From Opisthocomus hoazin (Eukaryota; Chordata; Aves; Opisthocomiformes; Opisthocomidae), in assembly GCF_030867145.1 (NCBI RefSeq), contig NC_134422.1, positions 13,712,531 to 13,776,530 on the forward strand: a DNA stretch of 64,000 nucleotides, written 5' to 3'. Shown in pieces: positions 23,201 through 32,337 of the stretch (positions are counted from its first letter, which is position 1; every line of letters starts with the position of its first letter). The notes under the pieces are model-generated. The model had not been told where the DNA came from. It worked only from the letters and a program-made list of their open reading frames with translations, and did no database searches. The position numbers and the translations under genes were made by a program.

Positions 23201-25723
23201 GCGAGGGTATAGAGCAAGAAGAAATTTTCATCGACAAAGACAATCTCTTAAGGAGTATAAAGCAGCTGTCATCATTCAGAGAGCAGTAAGTGTATATAAT
23301 GTGTTCTAACATTGGATAGGACTGAGTGAATTATTGTGATGTCTTGAAAAGCTCTGTTTATTCTCTTACTGTCGAGGTAGCCATAATTTATTAAAACATT
23401 GTTCAGAGGATGATAGTCTAGAGCCACAAGTTGCTTAGACAGGTTAAACCTTGCATGTGTTACAAAGTCTGATACAGTCTTGGAGCTAAAATGTAAGAGC
23501 TGCCATTTTGAAACCTAAGGCTGGGATTTCACCACACTACAGATGAGTCAGTAATTTATTATGAGTGTTCTCACTTGCTATTTAGCATTCATGCTGGCCA
23601 TTGTACATTGTCTTTGCAGCTTCATAGCTAAATTTATGCTTTAACAGATGCAGTACTGAAGCATTTTTCTTTCACTGGTTGATTACAAACAGAGCGAGAA
23701 GACAAACTTCCTGTTTGTGACTGTCATATTCTCATATGTTCTTTACAAAGGCTTGTAAATTCTTGGAAAAGCGAAGAAGGAGGAGACTTCTCTCTCCTTG
23801 GAAAGATCCCAAGGGAATGACTGATGAGCAGAGACTGGCTTTGCAGCAGAAGGTGGATGACTACATCAAATTGCATCCGGTCTGTTTCTTAGTCATTTCA
23901 TAATTCGCATTAATGATGCAACATAAAATACATTAGGGATGAAATATATTCAGCTTCATAAATTCTGATCAAGATAATCCATGTGAAGTATGCATATATT
24001 AACCCTGCTTGTCTGAGAGCAAGGTACTAGGATATCGGGGATTTTAACTGTTAATCTAATAAAAAGGGTCAAACTGTAATTGGAAAATTCATATACTTGG
24101 TGGTGGATCGTTTTGCAGAGATCTGCAGAGGAAGCAAAATTATTAAGATAACAATTAAGAACAGCATTTGCATTACTTGTTTAGATATTATTCTGCCCCC
24201 AAAAGATTTAAAATAACCAGCTCCTAATGGTAATAAACTGTTATTTTCCTCCAGGCTTCCCAAATGTCAGAAGAAATGAGTAAAGAATTACATATGCACG
24301 CCCAGGAAAAGCTGGCACAGTTTCTGTGGAGGAGCAGACTGGATCAGAGAGCAGTGCAGCGGAGAGAGGCGTTACTGGCTCAAGTCAACACCGATGTGGA
24401 GCTGCTAATGAGTATGTGACTGCTCTGGTCATAGTTTTGATTACTGTTTGGATGAAACTAATTTAGAGACAAAATTAGAAGGAACAGTGGTAAAGCCTCA
24501 TTTCAGAATTGATACATCTTTCTTCCTTTGCCATATGCCTTGTCTTGGGATTCAGGCTTTGTTAGATTAGGCTGTAGGTTAAGTATATACACCTGCTTGT
24601 CAAGGAGCAGCTTATTCTGCTGCTAGAAGTCTCTCTCTGATCACAAGAAAAGCAATGGCCCTGTGAAAGGCATTAAAATTAGTAAGAAGGGGATCTTGCA
24701 CAACCTCTCGGCTCTACGTCTGTTTTGCTTTGTTCTGATTTCTTGTGTTGTAAGCAAGCTGCTGGTTGAAGTGCTCTCACCTCTTCCAGATAAAGAGGGA
24801 AGTCTTTGAGCTATGAATTTTTAGTCATGTTTTCATTTTCTCTGACCTGGCTTTATTTGAAACGGCATTCACTATTGTGCTATCTTAATTCCAGACAAGT
24901 AGCCTGGAATGAAGGAACGAGAATAGCAAACTGCAGCCACCAGAGAGCACCCAAGCAGGACGAAATTCAGCAAGTTATTGAACTGCATTACTTAGTCTGT
25001 CACGTGCTATGTCACTGCAGCTCATCACTCCCTGAAGAGGGAAATCGGCAACACGCTCCTACACTGTGCTGGGTCCCCCAGGCAGGGAATAGGCAGTGCT
25101 GCTGGGTCAGAGCGGTGGAAACACGATAGTGGTGTCACCCTGCGCCAAGAGCGCTGATCCAGCAGTAGCAACCAGGAGCTCCTCTTACTCTTAGGTCATA
25201 GTTTCACAAGAAGTCATTTTGGTGGATGCCACCACCGCACCTGCATGAAGTAGTCCTACTTTTCCCCCCTTCTTCTCCCTCCCCCATTATGTATTTATTT
25301 TTTTCACATTAGCCTAATTTGGATCACTTCTCCAATCAGATTTATCATGCAGCCATAAAATTGTAATGCCAGCATGGGGAAAGCAGTGACTTAGGACAGT
25401 GCAAAGTGGGAGGGCAGTGCTCCTTCTTTTTTTGTTTGAAATACTTGTAAATCGCAAACAAAATACAGAATACTCTTCTCCTTGTTCTTACAGATGCTCC
25501 AGGGTTAGCAGAGGCCACAGAAAAAGATCTTGATGTCTTTATGAGTCGATCAATCCCTGTAGCTACCAGGGCAAGACAATCCCACAACACTATGCTGAAA
25601 TACACTCGCTGGCCATGGTGGAAGAAGCTTGAAGATGAGTTTATGGAGGATGATGTCATACCTGACGATGCCCTAAATGCAGAACTGGGAACTCTGTTTA
25701 TTGATGGAAGGAAATCCTTTTAG
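4456..25723 (+). CDS. IQCB1: IQCB1 / NPHP5, IQ motif-containing B1, complete, 13 coding exons
   Basis: IQCB1 is a cilium protein of the transition zone and photoreceptor connecting cilium. It binds calmodulin through IQ motifs and works with CEP290, RPGR and the BBSome; loss in humans causes Senior-Loken syndrome. CDS exons: 4456-4564, 5398-5560, 7274-7403, 9640-9733, 10808-10907, 11251-11423, 14596-14708, 15347-15456, 22571-22713, 23137-23285, 23751-23879, 24255-24411, 25494-25723. They sum to 1800 nt, 599 residues plus TAG, against 598 in human. Residues 1-290 form an alpha-helical N-terminal region. IQ-type motifs lie at about 297-316 ([17 protein letters not shown]), 392-411 ([16 protein letters not shown]) and 420-433 ([13 protein letters not shown]). 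A charged coiled coil spans about 331-375. The C-terminus has the family PWWKKLEDE motif. All introns are GT-AG and every junction keeps frame, so the gene looks functional. Confidence 0.96.
5398..5560 (+). CDS. IQCB1: IQCB1 coding exon 2
   Basis: Acceptor TTTCTTCCCACAG, donor GTAAAA. Encodes residues 37-91, including [20 protein letters not shown] and [13 protein letters not shown]. Intron 2 (5561-7273) is AT-rich and contains a CR1 3'-end fragment at about 6.6 kb. Confidence 0.96.
6598..6660 (+). mobile_element. CR1 LINE, 3'-end fragment
   Basis: Carries the CR1 3' terminal sequence GGTTGGACTAGATGACC, then AGGTCCCTTCCAACC, ending in two ATTCTGTG units. It is in sense orientation within IQCB1 intron 2 and heavily 5'-truncated. 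Confidence 0.92.
7274..7403 (+). CDS. IQCB1: IQCB1 coding exon 3
   Basis: Acceptor CCCATTTCAG, donor GTATTT. Encodes residues 91-134, starting [20 protein letters not shown] and ending ARFIRAIK. Intron 3 (7404-9639, 2.2 kb) shows no repeat I can name; a short TG tract lies near 9001-9012 and a T-rich tract near 9246-9257. Confidence 0.96.
9640..9733 (+). CDS. IQCB1: IQCB1 coding exon 4
   Basis: Acceptor TTTTGTCTAG, donor GTAAGG. Encodes residues 135-165 plus one base, starting [20 protein letters not shown] and including the conserved GGHVQLA. Intron 4 (9734-10807) is AT-rich and shows no recognisable feature. Confidence 0.96.
10808..10907 (+). CDS. IQCB1: IQCB1 coding exon 5
   Basis: Acceptor TTTTTGCAG, donor GTTAGT. 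Encodes [15 protein letters not shown], then [12 protein letters not shown] (residues 166-198). Intron 5 (10908-11250) ends in a very long T-rich pyrimidine tract. Confidence 0.96.
11251..11423 (+). CDS. IQCB1: IQCB1 coding exon 6
   Basis: Acceptor CTTTTTAAAG, a weaker AAAG acceptor preceded by roughly 35 nt of almost pure T/C; donor GTTTGT. Encodes residues 199-256, including [20 protein letters not shown] and [10 protein letters not shown]. Intron 6 (11424-14595) carries a CR1 fragment and an unclassified block at 12.6-13.6 kb. Confidence 0.95.
11825..12338 (+). mobile_element. CR1 LINE fragment, 3' part, decayed ORF2
   Basis: Begins near GGCCGCACCTGGAGTGCTG and ends in AAATGATTCTACGATTCA. 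It translates to the CR1 ORF2 C-terminus ([17 protein letters not shown], then [11 protein letters not shown]). A frameshift near 11990 and later stops break it. Sense orientation in IQCB1 intron 6. Confidence 0.93.
12600..13560. other. Unclassified repeat-like block in IQCB1 intron 6
   Basis: This stretch has higher GC and a texture unlike the AT-rich intron around it. It contains overlapping minus-strand ORFs of 83 and 68 codons at 12791-13049 and a plus ORF of 108 codons at 13255-13581. I could not match them to a known protein. It may be an old, decayed transposon or LTR, or unique sequence. Confidence 0.3.
14236..14300. repeat. Possible MIR/L2-type ancient repeat
   Basis: The wording AGCACTTGCGTAGTGCTTTA followed by CATCC and CCTTACAATG resembles the 'number of ...at the border of scheduled cells' core of MIR-type SINEs (GCGCTTTACAT class). 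It is short and diverged. Confidence 0.3.
14596..14708 (+). CDS. IQCB1: IQCB1 coding exon 7
   Basis: Acceptor CTCTCTTTTAG, donor GTACTG. Encodes [20 protein letters not shown], then [18 protein letters not shown] (residues 257-294), and ends on a complete codon. Intron 7 (14709-15346) is AT-rich with no recognisable element. Confidence 0.94.
15347..15456 (+). CDS. IQCB1: IQCB1 coding exon 8 (first IQ motif)
   Basis: Acceptor TTAATTTCAG, donor GTAAGG. Encodes residues 295-330, including the first IQ motif with [20 protein letters not shown], followed by [12 protein letters not shown]. Intron 8 (15457-22570, 7.1 kb) holds the nested CR1 pair. Its 18.85-22.57 kb part has no recognisable repeat beyond a small palindrome. 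Confidence 0.97.
15535..16541 (-). mobile_element. Older, diverged CR1 LINE, main part
   Basis: Reading on the minus strand, the block retains CR1 ORF2 landmarks at the DNA level. These include the segment around 15640-15690 (CTCCAAGGATCGAAATCCCA on plus), 16160-16180 (CAAGAACCCCAGGTCCTTTT), and 16370-16460 (equivalent of the 'AFDKVN...HG' RT region). It carries many stops and indels. It seems to be interrupted at about 16541 by a younger CR1. Confidence 0.7.
16543..18787 (-). mobile_element. CR1 LINE, 2.2 kb, 5'-truncated, minus strand
   Basis: The 3' end at 16543 starts with repeated TCATAGAA units (plus strand). Minus-strand ORFs cover the end of the endonuclease/linker (18774-18103), RT fingers and palm (18088-17477: [20 protein letters not shown]) and RT palm to C-terminus (17595-16543: [20 protein letters not shown]). 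Frameshifts near 18160 and 17540 separate them. The catalytic motif reads SADD instead of the usual FADD. It is antisense in IQCB1 intron 8. Confidence 0.95.
18788..18840 (-). mobile_element. Probable continuation of the older CR1 beyond the insertion
   Basis: Plus-strand text GTTCCTTCATCTTGAAGATG, then CCTTTTTCCAGTCAGC, resembles the CR1 segment (clamped 'FKKG...VPSDWK' region) that should follow the part ending at 16541. This suggests the older copy resumes here. Short and diverged. Confidence 0.4.
21794..21821. repeat. Perfect 10-bp inverted repeat, 8-nt loop
   Basis: TATCAATATA at 21794-21803 and TATATTGATA at 21812-21821 are exact reverse complements. The surroundings are AT-rich with more ATCGAT/ATTGATAT echoes. 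It lies in IQCB1 intron 8. Confidence 0.8.
22571..22713 (+). CDS. IQCB1: IQCB1 coding exon 9 (coiled coil)
   Basis: Acceptor GTGTATTGCAG, donor GTATGA. Encodes residues 331-378, a highly charged helix ([19 protein letters not shown]), then [11 protein letters not shown]-type sequence ending LEIIHA. Intron 9 (22714-23136) is plain. Confidence 0.96.
23137..23285 (+). CDS. IQCB1: IQCB1 coding exon 10 (second and third IQ motifs)
   Basis: Acceptor ATTTGTAG, donor GTAAGT. Residues 379-428 hold [19 protein letters not shown], then [10 protein letters not shown], which continues into the next exon. A CAG|GTAAAT acceptor-like site 6 nt downstream would also keep frame, but the upstream acceptor matches the family. 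Intron 10 (23286-23750) shows nothing notable. Confidence 0.96.
23751..23879 (+). CDS. IQCB1: IQCB1 coding exon 11
   Basis: Acceptor TTTACAAAG, donor GTCTGT. Encodes 43 whole codons (429-471): [19 protein letters not shown], then [17 protein letters not shown]. It is rich in basic residues. Intron 11 (23880-24254) is AT-rich and plain. Confidence 0.95.
24255..24411 (+). CDS. IQCB1: IQCB1 coding exon 12
   Basis: Acceptor TTTTCCTCCAG, donor GTATGT. Encodes residues 472-523: [20 protein letters not shown], then [17 protein letters not shown]. Intron 12 (24412-25493, 1.1 kb) has no repeat I recognise. Confidence 0.96.
25494..25723 (+). CDS. IQCB1: IQCB1 coding exon 13 (terminal)
   Basis: Acceptor CTTGTTCTTACAG. 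Encodes residues 524-599: [19 protein letters not shown], then [11 protein letters not shown], ending LFIDGRKSF and TAG at 25721-25723. The C-terminus aligns with the remembered human one. The 3' UTR follows. Confidence 0.97.
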
Positions 25724-26780
25724 GTAACAGGCAGAAGAATTTCTTGTTCAGTCAGACTCATACCTTGCACTATGTGTTCACTTGGGTGTGTTTTTTAAGG
25801 AAGGAAAACACTTGAGTTGTAAGACAAAGCACTGAAAAAGACCAAAGCCTTATTTCAGTGCATTTTACTTATTAAGAATCTTTTCCTGTACATCAACAGT
25901 TAGATCCTACTGATAGTGCTGTTGCAAATAGGATTTAAATACTGTAGTTGTAAATGAGTATATTTTGTAATTTATGTCACTTTAAAAGTAAGTTCATAAC
26001 CTTTGGCTTTTCAGTTCTTATTCACACTTGGATGCATAAAGAATCATGCCATTGTAAAAGCTTTTATAGCAAGACTTTTTATCAGGTGATGTGCTTTGAC
26101 ATAAAGATGGGTTCAGAAGAAACCAAGACATCGATAAGAAGTTGGGTAAGGCCTAGGCAGGCTGGGTGCTTATGGCTGGGTAGAACAGCTACCATTCAGC
26201 ACAAGCAGGCTTGGCCTGAGGAACCTCCACCAGCTTCTTGATAGCAGCAAAGGAAAAAGCAAGGGGAGGAAAAAACCGCCAATATTCCTGGATTACATGT
26301 GTTTTCATTTAAAAGCATGCAGTTCTTTCCACAGACAGTGCAGTGCATTGTAACATGGGCGCAATCCAAACTGTTACATGGGATTGTAGCCTCAGTGACC
26401 ACCTGGACCATCGGCTCCATCTTCCTAAACCATGCAGATGCTGTTCAATCCAGAAAGGTCTCCAGCACAGGGCCTCTGCAGTCACTGTGACCCTGTACAC
26501 AGTAAAAACCTACAGTCAATGGCAGCGGAGGCTGCTGGCTGATGTGCCCAGAAAGCAAGGAGAACTCAAGCTGCAGCTGGTGCCATAGGTGCCTATGCTG
26601 TTTTTCAGGTGACAGGCCCAGAGAGTCTTAAGAATCAGATCTTACCTTACTGCAGAGGAGGAAAAAGCACAGTGATTTCTGTCAGTTGTATGTGGGCAGC
26701 AGTACTAGTTCAGCATGTTTGTTTTCTATTCTCTCTAGAAGGTTTTCAGTTTTAATTTTAGTGGAGATGAATGGAAAACA

Positions 26781-26786
26781 AATAAA
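26781..26786 (+). terminator. IQCB1: Candidate poly(A) signal for IQCB1
   Basis: AATAAA lies 1,058 nt after the IQCB1 stop and is the first canonical hexamer I noticed downstream. Variant signals closer to the stop are possible. Confidence 0.3.
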
Positions 26787-27694
26787 TAGAAATAGTGGGC
26801 AGTAGCCCAAGCCCATTCAGATGCTGCTGATACACTGAAATTAATAACTGGACAGCTGCCAAGAGGAAGAGCTGTGCTCTAAGTTACTAATTTTTTCAAC
26901 ACAAGCTGTGATTTGGAAGCCACTGAACTGGCTCTCAGTTCCTTTCTTGGAGAGTTAACTGGTGGAACAATGCATTAAGTATTCGCCAGGGCACTTGCAT
27001 GTGTCTGTTACGTGGTGTTCTGCACAGCCCTGCTGTTAGTTTTAGGCTGTGCCCATAGCAAGACAGGTCCCCTACAGCCACCAGAGTGGAGGGGCTGGGG
27101 GGCAGCCACCGAGCGCTCCAGGGATGGAGGTGACCCCCCAGCAGCTGCAGAGCCCTGGCACTGGAGAAGGCCCGGCATCTGGGGATGAACTGCAGCGAGG
27201 CAGCTGTTCCCTCCCCGTGTCCTCTGTGCACACCGTAGTCCTCTCTGCCATGCAGCCACTGACCCAAACTATTTTGAGACCGCAGCTTCTCCTGTTATGT
27301 TTATTCCCAATCACCCTCATTATAACAGCTCTCTAGCTCAGGGGGATGTTCTCAAAGGTGCTTTGCTTAATGTATTTGATGGAAAGAGATGAGCCCCCCT
27401 GGCCAGTGTTAAATACCAAGTGAATTATAGAGCCATCTTACCAAAAATCCATTTATTGTAATGGTAATGGGCTCTGCCACTCACTGCCATTGGAGTTGAT
27501 AATGAACTCCCCCTTTGGAATACACAGTTTCCTGGATAATGGAGTTTTTTTAAGTGAACAGAGAGCCTGGTGGAAGGTGCAGTCTTGCTGGAGGAATTCA
27601 GTTGTTGGGTCATTTATTAGCAGCCCAAGTTCCCCCCACCCCACCACTGCCCTGATAAATAAAAATGCCTCCTCTTACTTGGTGCTTGTCACCA

Positions 27695-27755
27695 GGAGAT
27701 CTCGGTCATCTCCATTTTACAGACCCAGGAAACCAAGGCCAGAGAGCCACGAGGG
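27695..27755. repeat. MIR-like ancient SINE fragment
   Basis: CTCCATTTTACAGACCCAGG, then AAACCAAGGCCAGAGAG, matches the well-known MIR phrase CCATTTTACAGATGAGGAAACTGAGGC with few changes. Confidence 0.5.
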
Positions 27756-30380
27756 AACACGCCTACGGCCGTCTATAACCATGTAACCCGTTGCTTGCTG
27801 CCGCTGCTGTCCCCGGCACAAAGGAGCCAGTGCAACCTGCCGGGGCGGGGCTGGGAGATGCTCTTGGATGCCGGTTGCTCTGGCCAGCCTGGAGCGTGGG
27901 CCCAGCAAAAGAGACCCCCAGCTCCCCTGCTGCCTGCTTGGCTCACGGGTGGGAGGGAGCTGGCATAGCTTGGCTCATCCTCTTTTCAGGTCCTCTGCAG
28001 CACACACAGGGCACATTGCCGGCAATTTATTTCGCTACAGCTCCTTCTGGGATAAAATACTCCTGCCTGAGTAACGGGAACAGACGCGGACAGCTGAGCA
28101 GAAGCCACCTCCAGCCTGCTACCAGGTGAACAGTCCTGTCTGGGTTATACGACCACCTCTCCACCGTAGGAGAGGCCGTGAGCCGAGATGAGTCTGCTGT
28201 TGCTCCCACAGACCACAGCCATGCTGGGAAAGCTGGGAGCTGTTACTCGGGCATAAACGTGCCGCACCGGTGGTCCAGCCAGCCAGGAAAAGGGGCAGAA
28301 TTTGGTCGTGCGCAGCAGGTCTGGGCTGTCCTGCTTTGGATAGCGAGCGGGCCTGCCCCGGCAGCCTGGAGACAGAGCCTGCTCGCAGCAGAGGCAGCGC
28401 GGGGCTGCCCTCCCTCACCGGCGGAGCGACAAAGCTGGGGGGCCACGCGGTGGCATGAGGAGGGGCTGAGGTGAAGCCACAGCTGCGAAGGCGGCGGCGC
28501 TCAGGTCATTAAATATTGATGCCGTCTAAGCTGGCCTGTGGGGGCAATTTAGCTGAATTGCAGGTTTCTGTTGCTGTGATAAATTGGACCAATTTGTCAT
28601 GTGGTTTTGTTTCTTCCCTCCCTTAAGTAATGCTATAAAGGAGCATCATTGCTACAGTTTCAGCAGCAGCAAACAATCTGGAAAACAAGATTTTCTGATG
28701 GATGTGGATAAAAAAGAAGGGACAGTGACTGTTCTGCCGAAGGTACCACCAGAGTCGTAGAGCAGGAAGATGGCAGCAAAAGGAACAACAAAAAAGTAAT
28801 CACTTGGCCCTCTCAGGGCTGGAGACAAGGCAGTGTCCTCTGCTGGCTCCTGCAATTGAGGAAAATTCCTGTTTATGCAGACATACTTTTTTTTTTTTTC
28901 AGCATTAGCTGTAACTGGACTCTGTGAACAACAGGATGCTCATCTCCAGCAGAGACACAGGCATGCGCGTGAGGCTGCACTGCTAAGTCCAAGGGCGTCT
29001 CCTGGCCTTCAGAGCAGCTGTAACAGGAGCTCTGAGCTGAGGACAGGAGATGACCCCGATGCCATTTCACCTCTCCATCCCAAGGCTTCCACTGCTGATT
29101 TCCATGGGAAGAGAAGCTGGTACAAACATCCACTCTCCACTGCAGAGTACCACGTCCATCAAGGACAAGCTGAAATGAAGGCTTTCTCCAAGTAGTGGAA
29201 TCAGAACTGTTTGTAAACGAGCAGGCGTCCCAAAAGGAGGCAGCTCTTTGCAGGGGGAGCTGTGAAGATCACCGCAATTGGTCCCCAAGTTCTCCGTATC
29301 ATCAGTCTTCATAGCGCAGTAGTGCTGGGTCATCCTCCAGCCATCCTTGCGTACAGTGAAAAACTCTTTAATAAAGAGATTGTTTACTAAATGAGCGCTA
29401 CATGGGCCCGGCTTTACCAAGGGGAGCTAAAGGAGGGTGCCTTGCGGCCCCTCTCCCCTGCCTGCCCTGACAGCCAGGCTGGCTTCGCTCCGGCTGCCTT
29501 CTGAGGGCCAAAGGACAAAGTTGGCAGGTGAGGACCAAGGTCAGGACACCGCTGCTCTGGCAGTTTTTCCACGCCTGTGCCAGAGAACTCCTCTGTGACC
29601 CCGAGCGCATTCTGTCTCCTCTCTCCAGATGAGGCTTACTGAGGAGGCTTTCTATACGCGTTGTGGCTTGTTTTGAGACCCTTCAGCATGGGATGCTGTG
29701 TGAGCCCACTGCCACCAAAATCCCTTTCTGCTAAGGTGAAATGGGAGTTCGATGGGCCCCTGAAAGAAACAACGTGTATAGTCTGGTCTTGAATACACAG
29801 AAAGAGCTCAGGGTTGCCATGCCATTTATTTCTCTTCGAATTCAGCTTTTCACTGCAGAATTCAGTTCTCTGTTTAATTACATCCTCAGACAGGAACAAT
29901 GTCTTTACCTATGCTTGATCACTTAATAAACCCCATGAAAGTGAGCAATTCTGATCAGGGAAACTTCATTTAATGCATCTCACCAGCCGAGAACCTGCCT
30001 GTTTGGAACAAGATGAACGTACCAGACAGATAATAAGGCCCAGCTCAATCTAGCATTACATGATACAGCTGGTCAACTGCGACACTTCATCCTAGAAACT
30101 ACCAAAGCAACCGTTAAGTTGGCCAAGTCTGGAAGGGAAGAGGTGTTCAAGCTGGCACTGCCACCCCCAAAATGAATGGTGAATTAAAGTAAAATAGTTG
30201 CAGATGTAGGATACAACTCGGTTCTGTGCTCAGGAACAGGGAAAAACAGAGGCTGTGCCATTGCCTCGGCTCTGTCCTCCGTGTGGAGCGAGCCTGTCGG
30301 CCGGGTTCCAAGGCCTGTGGAGGCTGGCTGACCTGGGAAGAGCCACCACAGTCACCAGAGGCATGCTGGCACCAGGGCAG

Positions 30381-30925
30381 AATCATAGAATCGCAGAATT
30401 GTTAAGGTTGGAAAAGACCTCTCAGATCACCAAGTCCAAGCGTCACCCCAACATCACCATGCCTGCTAAACCATATCCCCAAGTGCCACATCTACACGTT
30501 TTTTGAACCCCTCCAGGGACGGGGACTCAACCACCTCCCTGGGCAGCCTGTTCCCATGCCTGACCACTCTTTCAGTAAAGAAATTTTTCCTAATATCCAA
30601 TCTAAACCTCCCCTGATGCAACTTGAGGCCATTGCCTCTTGTCCTATTGTCAATTACCTGGAAGAAGAGACCAACACCTGCCTCAGTACAACCTCCTTCT
30701 AGGTAGCTGTAGAGAGCAATAAGGTCCCCCCTCAGCCTCCTCTTCTCCAGACTGAACAGCCCCAGCTCCCTCAGCCGCTCCCCATCAGACTCGTTCTCCA
30801 GACCCCTCACCAGCCCCGTTGCTCTCTGGACACGCTCCAGCCCCTCCATGCCCTTGCGCTGAGGGGCCCAGAGCCGCCCGCAGCCCTCGAGGCGCGGCCT
30901 CACACTGGCGAGCGCGGGGAGCAGA
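30381..30925 (-). mobile_element. CR1 LINE 3' fragment, minus strand
   Basis: On the plus strand it begins AATCATAGAATCGCAGAATT followed by GTTAAGGTTGGAAAAGACC and runs to the CR1 'GCGGCCTCA' segment. The minus-strand ORF 30903-30466 reads [20 protein letters not shown], then [18 protein letters not shown] and ends in the CR1 C-terminus. It abuts the CpG island. Confidence 0.94.
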
Positions 30926-31142
30926 CCGGGAGCAGCCTGCGGGCGGCCTCCCGGGCGTGGAAAACGAGGGGCTTTCCCTCAGACCCAGCTCCGTCGTCGG
31001 TGCCCGGGAGCGGCGGGGAGCGGCGCTGGGCCGAGGGCCGGTCCCCGCTGCCCGCCCCGCGGGGACACCCAGCTCCGGCCGCGCAGCGGGGGCGGGGCCG
31101 CCGCTACCTCACCCGCGCCGCACGCGCCGCCGCGCGCCCGCC

Positions 31143-31156
31143 GTTGCCGTGGCGAC
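31143..31156. promoter_or_regulatory. RFX X-box-like element
   Basis: GTTGCCGTGGCGAC matches the X-box scheme GTTRCC-N2-GGYRAC, a near-palindrome bound by RFX factors that control ciliary genes. It lies inside the CpG island 90 bp before the candidate start codon. Confidence 0.55.
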
Positions 31157-31232
31157 GGGCTAAGCCGGGGCCTGGCCGCGGCTCGGCGGGCGCGGGCGGA
31201 CGGAGCGGCGGGCGGCTCGGCGCTGCCGGGGC

Positions 31233-31279
31233 ATGCACAACAAAGGCGGGAGGCGACGCGTCTCGGGCGGGCTCCGCAG
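31233..31279 (+). CDS. Possible first coding exon of an unidentified gene
   Basis: An ATG at 31233 opens MHNKGGRRRVSGGLR plus two bases before a donor CGCAG|GTAGGT at 31279/31280. I do not recognise the peptide. It could equally be a noncoding first exon. No matching downstream exon was found in the remaining 33 kb. Confidence 0.25.
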
Positions 31280-31326
31280 GTAGGTAGGTGGGTGAGTGAG
31301 CGGGTGGGTGAGTGGGTGGGTGCGGG
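31280..31326 (+). repeat. GGTG/GAGT microsatellite at the candidate splice donor
   Basis: Tandem 4-mers (GTAG, GTGG, GTGA, GTGG) starting at the donor. They contain several overlapping GTAGGT/GTGAGT donors and closely spaced G runs. Confidence 0.8.
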
Positions 31327-32337
31327 CGGGCCCCCGCCGGCTGCCGCAGGCCGCCCGCCCTCCGCCGCGCTGCCGGGGCCCTCTCCTCAGGGGAGAGCCA
31401 GCGGGGCGCGGGCTGCGGGCGCCGCACCTGGCGGGCGCGGGGCTGCAACAAAGGCGAATGGCTGCGCGGCGGGGCTGGCGGTGGCCTGGCTGCCCCGCCC
31501 GGCGTCTGCCCCGCTCCCGGGGCGGCATACGGCGCGGAGCCGGGCGCAGCCTTGCGTTTCTGCCTTGGGTCTCGTTCCGCACGTCCTTCGGCCGGCCCCG
31601 GCGGGGACCCCCGGGTCCCGCGCCCGGCCCGGGGAGCGCGGCGGGAGCCCCCCGCACCCCGCCGCACCTTTCCCGGCCGACAGCCGCTTGCTGCCGGGGC
31701 ACCCGCACCCCCACGCCCTTGCCGTCCCTTCGCCCGCAGCGCCTGGCGACGGCTGCGGCGGGGTCACCCGGGCTGCGCGGGGCTCCGCGGGACCCCCAGG
31801 CCTCCCCCCCCGGCCCTCGGGCAGCCGCGGCGGGGCCGCTGTGCAGGCGGGCAGGGTCGAGCCCGTCAGGTGCGGGCTGGCTGGGCTTTCGGCCGGTGTC
31901 AGCCCGGGTTCGGCGGTGGCGGGGGGTGGCTGAGCAGCGCCGGGCTCTCTCAGTCTGCGGGGTGCGAACGAGTCGTTTCTTCATTCGTTTCCATTCGTGA
32001 TTCCTAACGTTTCAACTCCGGGATGCGTTTTCCCAAACGGTAGCAGGGTGTGATACCTGAGCTGTGAGCGAGGGCATCTGTCTGAATCCACTGAGGTGGA
32101 AGTTTCACCGCGGTGTTGAAAATAGCGGCTACGACAGGGTTCCCGAGAGGGAAATCTATAAAACCTGCTCCGACCATTTTTATTCACACTGCAGCAAAGC
32201 AGCGCTGGGTGCATCTGCGCTTTCGCCTTCCCTCGTCTCCAGGTCATTGTGGCACTGAAAAGCATCATAAGCAACTCTGCATTGTTTGTCGGTCTTATAG
32301 TAAGGCCTGAGGGCTTCGCGATGGTTTCTTTCATTCA

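Larger units (their letters stand above)
25724..30384. other. IQCB1 3' flank, no further gene seen
   Basis: The first part should be IQCB1 3' UTR. GC-rich patches at 27.0-27.3 kb and 27.8-28.5 kb produce many overlapping short ORFs with no recognisable protein. A MIR-like fragment sits near 27.7 kb. An AT-rich, conserved-looking stretch is at 28.5-28.6 kb. A T14-type run is at 28888-28901. Confidence 0.6.
30926..31960. promoter_or_regulatory. CpG island, probable promoter of an unidentified gene
   Basis: About 1 kb of extreme GC and CpG density, with up to three frames open at once on each strand, as expected from lack of AT-rich stops. It includes an X-box-like site at 31143-31156 and a possible first exon ending at 31279. 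The direction is not certain; the donor favours the plus strand. Confidence 0.8.

Noticed and set aside
31292-32007. ORFs of 187-274 codons on both strands in the CpG island
   Set aside because: All are Arg/Pro/Gly/Ala-rich and open in several frames at once because GC-rich DNA lacks stop codons; none resembles a protein.
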